Assembly (NCBI GenBank): GCA_964615375.1 | Contig: CAZTOW010000023.1 | Coordinates: 1 to 64,000 of the forward strand | Length of the DNA stretch: 64,000 nucleotides | Source: CAZKWG01 sp964615375 | GTDB taxonomy: Bacteria > Myxococcota_A > UBA796 > CAZKWG01 | Reading direction: 5' to 3' | In this document: positions 26,968-39,062 of the stretch, one piece after another | Position numbering within the stretch: position 1 is the first letter of the stretch | How the letters are laid out: each line of letters opens with the position of its first letter | The notes under the pieces: model-generated | The model's input: only the letters and a program-made list of their open reading frames with translations | What the model was told of the DNA's origin: nothing | Databases searched by the model: none | Program-made: the position numbers and the translations under genes

Positions 26968-26975
<8 letters not shown>
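25065..26975 (-). CDS. parE: DNA topoisomerase IV subunit B (GyrB/ParE family)
   Basis: 636 residues, the usual length of ParE and of short GyrB. GHKL ATPase domain: EIVDNAVDEAMAG, DNGRGIPVD, and the ATP-lid GGLHGVGSSVVNALS. Transducer region next, with QGQTKEKLNN. TOPRIM domain: [20 protein letters not shown] with PLRGKVLN, then the metal-binding DADSDGHHI. The C-terminal end is the FKGLGEM...LLQV segment. It supplies the ATPase that drives strand passage in the ParC2ParE2 complex. The ATG overlaps the end of the parC gene by 8 bp, so the pair is translationally coupled. ParE rather than GyrB is inferred from the pairing with a GyrA-box-less partner. Confidence 0.88.
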
Positions 26976-29340
<2,365 letters not shown>

Positions 29341-29446
29341 GGGCGGGGTCCGGGGCGAGGATGGGTGGACAGCGGCGGGTGGAGGCGGGCGGGAGCATTA
29401 ACATCGCCCCTGGGGAGGGCAACGCGGCGCTGAGGTGTTTGATAAG

Positions 29447-30682
29447 ATGCGGACACCTTTGGACCGCATCCACTCGGGATGGAAGGGAGCCGCCCTGCTG
29501 CTCGCCCTGCTCGCGCCCGCGCCCGCGCTCGCCCACGGCGAGAGCTTCGAGCTGCGCACGATCTCGGCGTCCCCCGCGGACGCGGACGAGCTCTGGGGCG
29601 TGGTGGCGAACCAGGGCGTGGTCTGGAGCGCGGACGGCGGGGGCTCCTGGCGCTGGATCTGCGACAGCGCGCTGGGGGCCACCCGGGTCTACGACGTCGA
29701 GGCCCTGGGGGACGGGAGCGCCGCCGCCGGGCTCCTGGGCGGGATCGTGGTCCTGGACCAGGGTTGCGGGGTCACCAGCCTGGACGGCGTCCCCGAGAGC
29801 TCCTACGCCGATCACCTCGTGGCCGACGGCGACGCGCTGCTGGCCGCGGTGGCGGGGGCCGAGGCCGGCGGGATCTACCGCTGCCTGGACGGGGTCTGCG
29901 CGCCCACCGACCTCTACGGCGAGGGGGTCTTCGTCAAGTCGATCCTGGCGGTGGACGGCGGCTTCCTGGCCACGGCCACCCAGAGCGCCGACCTCTCCGC
30001 CGCCCTCTACGCGAGCGCGGACGGCCTCACCTGGGAGGCGCGCTACGCCTGGCCGGACGGGGACGTGGACCCGCGCGTGCTCTACGCCGAGGGCGACCAG
30101 CTCCTGGTCTGGGCCATCCCCCGGGAGACCACGGGGGTCGCGCGCCTGCTCCGCTCCGAGGACGGCGGGCTCAGCTTCGCCTCGGTCTACGCCACGGACG
30201 CCTACACCACCGCCGAGGGCTCGGTGGTCGCCCTGCCCGACGGCCTCCTCTTCGGTCACGACCAGGGCCTGGTCCTCTGGTCGGAGGACGGGGGGCAGGG
30301 CTGGGAGGATCGCTCCGCGGACCTGCCCACCGTCGTCTGCGGCCTGAGCCTCGGCGCTCGCGGCCTGATCTGCGCCGATCACCTCTACGACGGCATCGAC
30401 CTCGCCGAGAGCGAGGATGGGTGGGTCTGGACGCCCATCGCCTGCCTGGAGGAGGCCACGCTGCCCGCCTGCGCCGAGCAGAGCTGCGCCGGCGCGCTGG
30501 ACGCCTGGACCACCCAGGCCGGCATCGGCGGCGGCCGGTGCGACGAGATCCTCAACGCTCCGGCCGAGTCCGAGGCCGAGGGCGGCTGCGGCTGCGGCGG
30601 AGAGGCGGAGGGAGCGGCCTTGTGGCTGCCCGCGCTGCTCGGTCCGCTTTGGCGGCGCGGGCGCCGCCGGCCGGTGGCATAA
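29447..30682 (+). CDS. Secreted BNR-repeat protein with MYXO-CTERM-like tail
   Basis: 411 residues. Signal peptide (KGAALLLALLAPAPALAHG), then a beta-rich body with three BNR/sialidase-type Asp-box segments: SADGGGSWRW, SEDGGLSFAS and SEDGGQGWED. These shape a propeller but no sialidase active site is evident. The end is Cys-rich (GGCGCGG) with a hydrophobic stretch LWLPALLGPLW and RRGRRR, a MYXO-CTERM-like sorting tail. ATG 29447 was chosen; an in-frame GTG at 29435 would add four residues. The next gene, 37 bp downstream on the same strand, is also a surface lipoprotein. Confidence 0.75.
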   Translation: MRTPLDRIHSGWKGAALLLALLAPAPALAHGESFELRTISASPADADELWGVVANQGVVWSADGGGSWRWICDSALGATRVYDVEALGDGSAAAGLLGGIVVLDQGCGVTSLDGVPESSYADHLVADGDALLAAVAGAEAGGIYRCLDGVCAPTDLYGEGVFVKSILAVDGGFLATATQSADLSAALYASADGLTWEARYAWPDGDVDPRVLYAEGDQLLVWAIPRETTGVARLLRSEDGGLSFASVYATDAYTTAEGSVVALPDGLLFGHDQGLVLWSEDGGQGWEDRSADLPTVVCGLSLGARGLICADHLYDGIDLAESEDGWVWTPIACLEEATLPACAEQSCAGALDAWTTQAGIGGGRCDEILNAPAESEAEGGCGCGGEAEGAALWLPALLGPLWRRGRRRPVA

Positions 30683-30719
30683 TCCTGGGACGGGTCACTC
30701 ACGGGGAGAAGGAGAGTCC

Positions 30720-31346
30720 ATGCGCTTCGCGATCGTCGCCCTGCTCGGCAGCACCCTCGGCGGCTGCATCATCTACGAGAAGGACGTCTACCGGCACCAC
30801 GACGAGCAGGGCTGGAGTGAGCCCGACCCCGGCCCCGACGAGCCGGATCAGCAGCCCGGCGGCAACGGCAACGGCGGCGGCACCCCGTCCGAGGGCGAGG
30901 GCGAGGGCGAGGGCGACACCGGGAACGGCGGCGAGGGCGAGGGCGAGGGCGAGACCGGCCAGCCCGACACCGGCGGCGAGGGTGAGGGCGAGGGTGAGAC
31001 CGGCGGCGAGGGCGAGGGTGAGGGCGAAGAGGAGGTCGTCTGGACCTTCTGGCCCGACGAGATCGCCCCCGGCCAGACCCTGCTGACCAGCCTCACGACC
31101 TACCCGGCCAGCGACTACTTCGAGGTCCTGGACGTCGCGCTCTACGGGGACCTGGAGGTCTGCGACTTCGTCATCACCAGCACCGAGATCTACGTCTCGG
31201 TGGCCGCCTCCCCCGACGCCGTCGAGGGTCCGGTGGACGCGCTGGTCGTGATGTCGGACGGCGGCACCACCTGGGTCACCGACGCGATCACCGTGGTCGG
31301 CGAGCCCATCCTGGACGACACGGGCGCCACCACCGGCTGCGAGTAG
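30720..31346 (+). CDS. Lipoprotein with Glu-Gly repeat linker
   Basis: 208 residues. The signal ends with LGGC (lipobox, Cys16). Residues about 25-105 are low complexity: PDPGPDEPDQQPGGNGNGGG and blocks of EGEGEGE separated by TG. They are coded by (GAGGGC)n DNA at about 30890-31030. The C-terminal 100 residues form a small beta-rich domain (VVWTFWPDEIAPGQTLLTS... GTTWVTDAITV), perhaps Ig-like or a propeller fragment; no family recognised. GGAGAAGGAG precedes the ATG. The pattern of lipobox, EG linker and small domain is shared with the gene at 47076. Confidence 0.7.
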   Translation: MRFAIVALLGSTLGGCIIYEKDVYRHHDEQGWSEPDPGPDEPDQQPGGNGNGGGTPSEGEGEGEGDTGNGGEGEGEGETGQPDTGGEGEGEGETGGEGEGEGEEEVVWTFWPDEIAPGQTLLTSLTTYPASDYFEVLDVALYGDLEVCDFVITSTEIYVSVAASPDAVEGPVDALVVMSDGGTTWVTDAITVVGEPILDDTGATTGCE

Positions 31347-31349
31347 TCC

Positions 31350-32696
31350 TCAGACCCGCTCGAAGGGCCGCTCCACCACCACCCGGTCGGCGGCCTCGCG
31401 CGCGAGGTGACGCGCGAGGTCCATGAGGGGGCGCGCGCCGCGGTCCAGGAAGACCGTGGTGTCCCCTGACCAGGCCATCAGCTCCAGGTCGGTGTTCGCG
31501 TCCCCCGCGCACAGGGCCGGGCGGGCCTCGCCGAAGGGCCAGCCGGCGCGCGCGGTGTACACCTTGCCGAGGCCGTAGGGGACGGGCTCCAGGAGCTCGG
31601 GCCCATACGCCTGGCCGTCGAGCGCATGCAGCATCCCCGTGGCCCGCTCGGGCGGGATCCCGTAGAGCTGGCGCGCCGCCCCGGCCACGATGTCCCGCTG
31701 GCTCGCGCTCACCACCAGCGGCGTGATCCCGCCCGCCTCCAGCAGGGCCAGCAGCTCGGCGATGGCCGGGCGCGGCTCCACCCCCAGCGACATCTCGCCG
31801 CTCCCGACGAAGAGCTCTTCCCCCAGCGGGCCCTCCAGCAGCGGGAGCTCCAGGGGCAGGGGGGCGGGCACGGGCCGGTCGTGCCGATCGATGAGGTAGA
31901 TCGTGGGGTAGCGCCGCGGGGGCCCCATCGTCGCCAGGCGCTCGCCCAGCGCGAAGAGCTCGTCCGGGCGGCGACCCCAGGCCACCCACACCGCGATCTG
32001 CGTGTAGCAGCCCGCCAGCCCCGCGCGCGCCAGCGTCACGCCCTCAGCGCCGACGTCCCGCAGGCGCGGCCCGAGCAGCCGCCAGCCGCCCGCTGCGTCG
32101 GGCGCCGTCCGCACCGTCCCCAGCCCACCCTCCCGAGCGAAGAAGGCGGCGCTCCACGGCGGCAGGAGCCCGTCCAGATCCCGCGCCTCGCCCGGGTCCA
32201 GCGCCACCCGCCCCACCCGCTCGTCCAGCAGATCGTGGGTGGCCACCAGCGTCCCCTGGAGCAGCCGCCAGGCGTCCACCAGGCGGCGCTGGCCCGAGAG
32301 TTGGCCTCCGAGGTCCAGATCCTCCGGGCGGAGCTCCTCGAACGGTCGCCTTGGCGCCAGCGCCTCCCAGGCGGCGCGCAGCGCGCCCCAGGCCTCCCGG
32401 AAGCGGGCGGCGGGGAAGAAGCGCCCGGCGGGCCGACCGGCGCGCGCGGCCACGGGCAGCTCGGCGGGCAGGAGCCCGGCCAGCCCCTCGGGGATGGCGA
32501 GCTCGCGGGCCAGCGCCAGCAGCGCGGTCTCGCCCACGTCCCCGTTCCAGAGCGTGTTGTCGGCGTCGAAGACCGCGTAGGGCGCGACGCGCGCGTCCTG
32601 CTCCCAGGGCCGGCGGGCCAGGAGCCCGATCAGCTTCGCGCGGCTCTCGGGGGACCAGCGGGACAGCAGGGAGGCCTCAGAGGCGTCCGGTCGCAT
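31350..32696 (-). CDS. HAD-superfamily phosphatase (SerB-like, subclass IB)
   Basis: 448 residues, cytoplasmic. Haloacid dehalogenase motifs: motif I FDADNTLWNGD (about 43-53), motif II VVSASQ (about 330), the motif III Lys probably in GLGKVYTARAG, and motif IV GDANTDLELM (about 400). A large insertion between motifs I and II forms the cap. Such enzymes remove phosphate from phosphoserine, homoserine phosphate or related small molecules; the long insertion makes the substrate uncertain. It overlaps the end of asd by 20 bp on the same strand, which weakly suggests a link to the aspartate-family pathway. Confidence 0.7.
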   Translation of the reverse strand: MRPDASEASLLSRWSPESRAKLIGLLARRPWEQDARVAPYAVFDADNTLWNGDVGETALLALARELAIPEGLAGLLPAELPVAARAGRPAGRFFPAARFREAWGALRAAWEALAPRRPFEELRPEDLDLGGQLSGQRRLVDAWRLLQGTLVATHDLLDERVGRVALDPGEARDLDGLLPPWSAAFFAREGGLGTVRTAPDAAGGWRLLGPRLRDVGAEGVTLARAGLAGCYTQIAVWVAWGRRPDELFALGERLATMGPPRRYPTIYLIDRHDRPVPAPLPLELPLLEGPLGEELFVGSGEMSLGVEPRPAIAELLALLEAGGITPLVVSASQRDIVAGAARQLYGIPPERATGMLHALDGQAYGPELLEPVPYGLGKVYTARAGWPFGEARPALCAGDANTDLELMAWSGDTTVFLDRGARPLMDLARHLAREAADRVVVERPFERV

Positions 32697-33699
32697 GCAG
32701 CAGCTCGGCGTTGGCGATGGCCGCGCCGGCGGCGCCGCGGATCGCGTTGTGGGCGAGCGCGTAGAGCTTCAGGCCCATGACGGGGCAGCGCTCCACGCGG
32801 CCGACGGTGACCACCATGCCCCCGCCCGCCCCGGCGTCGTGGCGCGGGCTCGGGCGATCCCGACGGGCGGCGAGGGCCAGCGGTGGGCGCGGGCAGGAGG
32901 GGAGGGGAGGGCCCTCGCCCTGCCAGCTGGCCAGGGCCTCCATGGCCTCTTCGGGGCTCGGGTCGCCCTCCAGGCGCACGTTCATCCCGATCAGGTGCCC
33001 GTCCAGGACCGGGACGCGCACGCAGCGGGCCGAGACGCGGAAGTCGGCGGGGAGCCCAGCGGCGCCCAGGAGCTTCTGCGGCTCCTGGTCCAGCTTCTGC
33101 TCCTCGTCGCCCGCGTGGGGGTGGACCGTGCCCAGCAGGTCATAGGCGGGCTCGCCCGGGTAGCCCGCGCCCGAGGCCGCCTGCCAGGTCGCGCAGGTCA
33201 GCGCGCGCACGGGCCAGCGGCGGTGCAGCGGCGCCAGGGCCATCGCCAGCGGGATGGCGCAGCAGTTCGGGTTGGCCACGATGAATCCCTGGCCGGCTCG
33301 CGCGTCCAAGAGCGAGAGGTGGTCCGGGTTGATCTCCGGGATCACCAGCGGCACGTCCGCGTCCATGCGGTGCGGCGAGGCGTTGGTCAGCACGCCGAAA
33401 CCCGCGTCCCGAAAGGTGATCTCCAGCGACCCGGCCACGCCGCTGTCCAGCGCGCTGAGCATCAGCAGCCCCGCCGGCGCGCGCGCGGGGTCGGCCAGGT
33501 CCACGCGCATGGACGCGACGCGCTCGGGCAGGGGCTCGTCGAGCACCCAGCGCGCAGACTCGGCGTAAGGGCGCCCGGCGGAGCGCTCGGAGGCGGCCAG
33601 CCAGGCCAGCTCGAAGAGAGGGTGCCGCTCCAGCAGGGTGATCATGCGCTGTCCGACCATGCCGGTCGCGCCCAGCACACCCACAGGGATCCGCTTCAT
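32677..33699 (-). CDS. asd: Aspartate-semialdehyde dehydrogenase
   Basis: 340 residues. It reduces aspartyl phosphate to aspartate semialdehyde, the branch point for lysine/diaminopimelate, threonine and methionine. NADP-binding motif GVLGATGMVGQRM at 7-19; nucleophile Cys146 in VANPNCCAIP, the NPNC type seen in archaeal/fungal-like ASADH rather than E. coli; TWQAASGAG is the matching following motif. ATG 33699 was chosen because GGAG lies six bases upstream; ATG 33711 is in frame and adds four residues. Divergent from the PfaD-type gene. The HAD phosphatase gene overlaps its 3' end. Confidence 0.88.
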   Translation of the reverse strand: MKRIPVGVLGATGMVGQRMITLLERHPLFELAWLAASERSAGRPYAESARWVLDEPLPERVASMRVDLADPARAPAGLLMLSALDSGVAGSLEITFRDAGFGVLTNASPHRMDADVPLVIPEINPDHLSLLDARAGQGFIVANPNCCAIPLAMALAPLHRRWPVRALTCATWQAASGAGYPGEPAYDLLGTVHPHAGDEEQKLDQEPQKLLGAAGLPADFRVSARCVRVPVLDGHLIGMNVRLEGDPSPEEAMEALASWQGEGPPLPSCPRPPLALAARRDRPSPRHDAGAGGGMVVTVGRVERCPVMGLKLYALAHNAIRGAAGAAIANAELLHATGRL

Positions 33700-33806
33700 C
33701 GGAGGCTCCATCCGGCGCCCTTATCCGGGTCGGCGCGGGGCCGCCCGGTCGCCGCTCCCGTCCACCCTGTCTGGATCTCGGGCGCCCGCGGCGTGTAGAC
33801 TCGGGT

Positions 33807-35471
33807 ATGCGCGATCTCCAGAGCCTCGCCAACCTCCTCGGCGCCAGCACCGCGCGCCGTCTCTGCGCCGACGGTCACGATGAGCAGGCCGCCGGCCCCG
33901 GCGGGGGCCTCGCGCGCGCCCTCGAGCTCGGCGGGCGCGGGCGCGTCCTGGCCAGCCTGCGCGCGGGCGAGCGGCTCTCGGTCCGGGACGGGGCGCTCAG
34001 CGTGGTCTGGGAGCGTCGGCGCCACGAGGCCCTGGAGCGGGTGAGCTGGTCAGGCGGCCCCAACCTGGACGCGCTCATTCCGCTCGAGCCCGAGGCGGCG
34101 GAGCCCGCGGCCCTCCCCGGCGCTGCCAGCTTCCGCGCGCGCTATGGCCTGCGCGACGCCTACGCCGCCGGGCCCCTGGCCTATGGGGTGAGCGGGCCCG
34201 CCATGGTCGGCGCGCTCGCCCGGGGCGGGCTGCTCGGCTTCCTGGGCACCACGGGCCTGGACCTGGAGACCATCCGCGCCGACATCGCCACCCTGGCCAG
34301 CCAGGGGCCGGGCCTCCGCGCGGGGATCGCGCTGCCGCAGCACGGCGAGGATCGGCGTCAGCAGGAGGAGGTGCTCTCGCTGGCGCGCCTGCTGGACCTG
34401 CGCTGCGCGCTGACCTGGGCCACCGCGCCGCCCTCTCCGGAGCTGGTGCGCTTCAAGGTGGCCGGGCTCACCCGCGGCCCGGACGGGCAGATCCGCTCGC
34501 GCAACCGGCTGATCGTGGCCCTGACCAACCTGGACAGCGCCGAGCCCTGGATGAGCCCGCCCCCCGGCGAGCTGCTGGAGGCCCTGCACACGCGGGGGCA
34601 GATCACGGCCTCCGAGATGGCCCTGGCGCGGCGCCTCCCCGTGGCGGACGACGTCATCGCCGAGGCGCACGCCGGGGGGCGCACCGAGCGCTGGCCCCTG
34701 CTGGCGCTCGTCCCCTGCCTGCTCCGCCTGAGAGACCGCCTCGCCGCGCGGGAGGGCGCGTCCGCCGGGGCGCGGATCCACGTCGGCGCGGCCGGGGAGA
34801 TCGGCGACCCGGCCTCCTTGAAGGCGGCCTTCGCCCTGGGCTCGGACTTCGTGGTCACTGGCACCATCAACGCGACCGCCGTGGAGGCCGCCACCAGCCT
34901 CCGGGTCAAGGAGATGCTGGCCGAGGCGGGGGTGGCCGACTGCCGCACCGCGCCCAGCCTGGACCGCTTCGAGACCGGAGGCCGGGTGCAGGTGCTGGCC
35001 CGCGGGACGCGCTTCGCCCAGAACGCCGAGCACATCTACGATCTCTACCGGCACTACCGGGGGATCGAGGACATCCCCGAGGGCGAGGCCCGGCAGGTGG
35101 AGCGCACGATCCTCCGCCGCTCCATGAGCGAGGTCTGGGCGGAGATCGCCGCGGACCTGGCCCAGCGTCGGCCGGAGGAGCTCCAGCTCGCCGAGGAGGA
35201 TCCGCGACACCGCATGGCGCTCGTCTTCCGCTGGTACCTGGACATGAGCGCCCGCTGGGGCGTGGCGGGGACGCGCGGGCGGACCCGTGACTATCAGATC
35301 GTCTGCGGGCCCGCGGTCGGCCTCTTCAACGACTGGGTGCGGGGCACCTGGCTGGAGCCCCTGGTCGCGCGGCGGGTGGTGGCCATCGCGGACGCCCTCC
35401 TGGACGGGGCGTCCGCGAGGCTCGCCCTCAGCGCGCCTGACGCCGGCGCAGCACCAGCGCTCCGAGCGTGA
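33807..35471 (+). CDS. pfaD: PfaD-type trans-acting enoylreductase
   Basis: 554 residues. A (beta/alpha)8 FMN-dependent enoylreductase of the 2-nitropropane dioxygenase superfamily: LAYGVSGPAMVGALARGGLLGFLGT near residue 115 and GSDFVVTGTINATAVEA near 345. The C-terminal block HRMALVFRWYLDMSARWG, then DYQIVCGPAVGLFNDWVRG, is characteristic of PfaD proteins. These reduce double bonds on acyl carriers in polyunsaturated-fatty-acid and related PKS pathways. No PUFA synthase (PfaA-C) or PKS gene lies within the window, so it would be an orphan or have a different partner. It is convergent with the next gene, overlapping it by 44 bp. Confidence 0.85.
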   Translation: MRDLQSLANLLGASTARRLCADGHDEQAAGPGGGLARALELGGRGRVLASLRAGERLSVRDGALSVVWERRRHEALERVSWSGGPNLDALIPLEPEAAEPAALPGAASFRARYGLRDAYAAGPLAYGVSGPAMVGALARGGLLGFLGTTGLDLETIRADIATLASQGPGLRAGIALPQHGEDRRQQEEVLSLARLLDLRCALTWATAPPSPELVRFKVAGLTRGPDGQIRSRNRLIVALTNLDSAEPWMSPPPGELLEALHTRGQITASEMALARRLPVADDVIAEAHAGGRTERWPLLALVPCLLRLRDRLAAREGASAGARIHVGAAGEIGDPASLKAAFALGSDFVVTGTINATAVEAATSLRVKEMLAEAGVADCRTAPSLDRFETGGRVQVLARGTRFAQNAEHIYDLYRHYRGIEDIPEGEARQVERTILRRSMSEVWAEIAADLAQRRPEELQLAEEDPRHRMALVFRWYLDMSARWGVAGTRGRTRDYQIVCGPAVGLFNDWVRGTWLEPLVARRVVAIADALLDGASARLALSAPDAGAAPALRA

Positions 35472-38400
35472 TCCCCAGCAGGCTCGCGCTCAGCCCGAGG
35501 TCCTCGCCCGCGCTGCTGCAGGCGCAGCCGCCCTTGTAGACGATGGCGCCCGTGTCGTCGTCGGCCGGGTCCAGCGGGTCCGTCCCGTCCGTCACCTCGG
35601 TCCCGTCGGGCACGCCGCCGTCGTCGGTGTCGGTGTCGTTGGGATCGGTGCCGTAGCCGTTCACCTCGTCCCCGTCGCCGAGCCCGTCGTCGTCGGTGTC
35701 GGTGTCGTTGGGATCGCTTCCTGTGGTGTTGACCTCGTCGCCGTCGGAGAGGGTGTCCCCGTCGGTGTCGGCGTTGGTCGGGTCGGTGCTGGTGGTGTTG
35801 ACCTCGTCGCCGTCGGTCAGCGCGTCACCGTCGCTGTCGGTGTTGGTGGGGTCGGTCCCGTAGTCCTGGACCTCGTCGCCGTCGTTGAGGGTGTCCCCGT
35901 CGGTGTCGGCGTTGGTGGGGTCGGTGCCGTGGTCCACGACCTCCCCGCCGTCGGTGAGCCCGTCGCCGTCGGTGTCGGCGTTGGTGGGATCCGTGCCGTA
36001 GGTGGGGCCCTCGTCGCCGTCGTTGAGCCCGTCGTCGTCGGTGTCGACGTCGGTGGGGTCCGTGCCGGTGGTGTTGACCTCGTCGCCGTCGGAGAGGGTG
36101 TCTCCGTCGGTGTCGGTGTCCAGCGGGTCGGTCGTGTAGGTGTTGATCTCGTCGCCGTCGGTGAGCCCGTCGTCGTCCGTGTCCGTGTCCAGCGGATCCG
36201 TGTTGAAGACGTCCACCTCGTCGCCGTCGGAGAGCCCGTCGCCGTCGGTGTCAGGGTCGTTGGCGTCCGTGCCGGTCTCGGAGATCTCCGTGGCGTCGCC
36301 GAGCCCGTCATCGTCGGTGTCGGCGTCGAGCGGGTCGGTGCCCGTGTCGTCCACCTCCTCGCCGTCAGAGAGGGTGTCCCCGTCCGTGTCCGAATTCGTG
36401 GGATCGGTCTCGTGGGTGAGCACCTCCGCGCCGTCGTCGAGCCCGTCGCCGTCCGTGTCCGACTCGGTGGGCGAGCTGCCCACGTCCGAGATCTCCTCGC
36501 CGTCGGTGAGGCCGTCGCCGTCGGTGTCGTCGCTGGTGGGGTCGGTGCCCCACACGCCGGTCTCGTCCGCGTCGGTGACCCCGTCGCCGTCGGCGTCCAG
36601 GTCCAGGTAGTTGGGGTCGCCGTCGCCGTCGGTGTCGTCGTTGCGCGGGTCGCCGTCGCCGTCGGCGTCCTCGTCGATGGTCAGCAGCCCGTCGCCGTCG
36701 TCGTCGGTGTCGATGTGGTCCGGCGTGCCGTCCTCGTCCCAGTCGGGCAGGTCGCAGCTCTCATAGACGCCGATGACGTCGAAGAAGTTGCCCACGCTCT
36801 CGTCGCCGGTGGCCGTGGACACCGCCTCGAAGCCGATGCGCGTGGTCGCGCCGGTGCCGGTGAAGGTGCTGATGTAGACCCCCCAGGCGTCCGTGTTGTC
36901 CGTATAGGTGTCCATCTCCACGCTGTCCAGCAGGAAGCGCGCCGTGTCCTCGCCCGCGCGCCCGCGGTGGCCGACGACCAGCACGTACTCCACGCCCGCC
37001 TCGGTCTCGACCTCCTGGTAGAGCTCGCTCGAGTAGTTGGCGTTCAGCTCGGCGAACTGGGCCCCCTCCAGCAGGGAGACGCCCATCTCCACACCCCAGA
37101 GCTCGATCTCCCCCGTGGGATCGGTCGTGCTCCAGCCGGGCACGCTCTCCTGGTCCACGAAGCCGAAGCCGCTCACATAGGGGTCCTCGAAGCCCGCGTT
37201 CTCCAGCAGGTCCACCGGGCCCGCGCAGTCGATGGTGCCGTCGCCCTCGGCGATGGCCTCGGGGATGCCGTCGTCGGTCACGTCGCCGTCGATGCGGCCG
37301 TCGTCGTCGGCGTCGTAGTCGCCGTAACCGGCCTCCCAGGTGTCGCTGACGCCGTCGCCGTCGGTGTCCAGGTCCTCCTCGTTGACCGTGCCGTCGCCGT
37401 CCAGATCGCCGTAGGCGGGCTCGGTGAAGTCCAGGATGCCGTCGTTGTCGTCGTCCAGGTCATAGTCGTCGGGGAAGACGTCGCCGTCGGAGCCGCCGTC
37501 CACCACGTTCACCGTGGTCGAGACCGTCCCGGTGTTGTCCACGGGGGCCAGGTCCACGTAGCTGTCCGTGATCGCCGCCGTCGCCGTCGCCACCAGGGGG
37601 TCGGCCGTGTAGTAGCTGACCGTGCCGGTGATGACGAAGGTGAGGCTGGCGCCGGAGCCGATGTCCAGGGTCGCGGAGGGATCGCCCGTGCCGCTGTCGG
37701 CGGGGCAGGTGGCGCCCTCGCTGGCCAGGCAGGTCCAGGTCACGTCGTCCAGCGTCTCGTCCAGGTCCACCGTGAGCGCGACGTCATTGACGTCCTCGGC
37801 CCAGCGGTTGGAGACCTCCAGCGTGTACGTGATGGTGTCGCCCGGGTCCACCTCGTCCACGTCCGCCGAGAGGTCCACCGCCACGTCCGCCAGATCGCGG
37901 TCGGCGATGGGCTGGAAGCCGACCTCGCCCACCTCATGGACGTTGGTGAGCGCGCCCGTAGACGCCGCGAAGCCGAGCTTCAGCGTGTCCGGCGCGATCT
38001 CCGTGGTCGTCGTGGCGAGGATCTCGGTGGGGACGGAGGCGTCGCCCGCCCGCAAGTAGACGGTGACGTCGTAACCGCCCTCGTCCACCGGCTGCAGCAC
38101 GACGAAGAGCTGCTGGTAGTAGGAGCTGGTCTCGCTGGGGCGGGTGCGGGAGCTGTCCCAGTCCGACACGCCGAAGGCGCCGGTGGTGGCGATGATCTCC
38201 CAGTAGGTGTCCGCGGAGCCCGCCACCGAGATGGCGTTCTTGCAGAAGCCGCAGGTGCCCAGGAAGTTCGTGAAGTTGCCGTACTCGTCGATGCCTACGC
38301 CCAGGTAGGCGCTCTCCATGCCGCCGTAGCCCAGGTAGCCGCCGGTGGAGCCGATGGAGAAGGTGGTGCTGTCGTAGCTGCCGTCGAAGAGGAAGACGCT

Positions 38401-38746
38401 GAAGCCGTCAGCCCCCGTGCCCCCCCCAGGCGGTGTACTCGAAGGCGAAGACCACGCCGCTGCAGGAGTCGATGGGGGAGTCGGCGAAGGCGTAGCCGAC
38501 TTCGGTGCCCGAGGCGTCGGTGAGCCGCAGCCAGCCCGAGCCCTCGTCGTCGATGACCCCCGCGGTCAGGTAGGCGTCGCTGCCGATGACCCAGCCGTCC
38601 GGCGTGGTGGAGGTGCTGAAGTCGCCGGTCGTGATCGCGGTGGTGTCCACGTCGCAGTCGTCGGCCGCGCGCGCCGAGGACCCCGCCGCGGCGAGCAGCG
38701 CGGCCAGGGGCAGCATTCGGAGGGTGAGGGGAATGATGGCGGGCAT
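35428..38746 (-). CDS. Lectin-like/DUF11/TSP3-repeat surface protein, interrupted by a frameshift
   Basis: About 1105 residues if the frame is restored. Signal peptide (LPLAALLAAAGSSARAAD); L-type-lectin-like domain (about 25-210); DUF11-like domain with NVHEVGEVGF and VDPGDTITYTLEVSNRW; TSP3/EF-like Asp repeats; a galactose-binding-like domain (NAGFEDPY... FFDVIGVYE). Then 14 units of 23 residues of the form DTDGDTLSDGDEVNTTGTDPTNA. The tail KGGCACSS...LLGITLGALVLRRR is MYXO-CTERM-like. As given, the 5' part (38746 to about 38420) and the rest (35428 to about 38420) are in different frames, joined at a run of 8 C. One base fewer would restore a single gene. Product: probably a calcium-binding surface adhesin. 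Confidence 0.75.
35600..36560. repeat. 14 tandem 69-bp units coding TSP3-type Asp repeats
   Basis: Each unit codes 23 residues with the calcium-loop pattern DTDGDxLxDGxE followed by a linker such as VNTTGTDPTNA. Units are similar but not identical at DNA level, and the GTCGGTGTC string recurs throughout on the plus strand. This is a protein repeat in the reading frame of the surface protein, not a CRISPR or satellite. Confidence 0.85.
38420..38427. other. C8 homopolymer at the frameshift
   Basis: Eight consecutive C on the plus strand separate the two open frames of the lectin-like gene. Seven C would read ...EYTAWGGTGADGFSVF... straight into the long downstream frame. It may be a sequencing or assembly error, or a slippage site. 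Confidence 0.8.
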
Positions 38747-39062
38747 CTGGACCTCTGTGTCGGTGGTGGCCTGATGTGGCTTGAAGGGTCAGGTGACGTG
38801 CCCAGTTGACTAACCGACCTCGCCAGGAGCACAAGCGACCGCGAAAGTCATTACACCTCCCGTTCGGGCATGACGGGGACAGAATATGTCCTCAAATCTG
38901 ACAGGTTGTATCGTGAGTCGTGAGTTATATCAGATTTATATTGCGCTATTTGCCTAATGGTTTGGGTTGAGATTCTTCGGCGGCCGCGCTATGTTGTTCG
39001 GGCGCGGTCCAAGAGCAGCCAACGTTCTCGTTGGAGCGGATATCTGCGCGCTGGGAAGGTCC
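38747..39062. other. AT-rich intergenic island
   Basis: About 315 bp without a convincing gene. Positions 38890-38985 are strikingly AT-rich for this window (TTATATCAGATTTATATTG and similar). It includes a GGACA-N5-TGTCC inverted repeat at 38877-38891 and a TCGTGAG direct repeat near 38910. It may hold the promoters of the flanking divergent genes; no clear -35/-10 pair was fixed. Confidence 0.6.
38877..38891. promoter_or_regulatory. GGACA-N5-TGTCC inverted repeat (copy 1)
   Basis: GGACAGAATATGTCC, 5-bp arms and a 5-nt AT-rich centre. Nearly the same sequence (GGACAGAAAATGTCC) is at 58021-58035, also between genes. A shared operator or the edge of a mobile element are both possible. Confidence 0.45.

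Noticed and set aside
35600..36560. Possible CRISPR or satellite array
   Set aside because: The 69-bp period is continuous and codes imperfect 23-residue TSP3 units, with no unrelated spacers.
35472..38523. 1078-codon plus-strand frame opposite the TSP3 protein
   Set aside because: VGVGVGGVGAV-type composition is the mirror of Asp-rich repeats. The minus-strand frame has domains, a signal peptide and a sorting tail.
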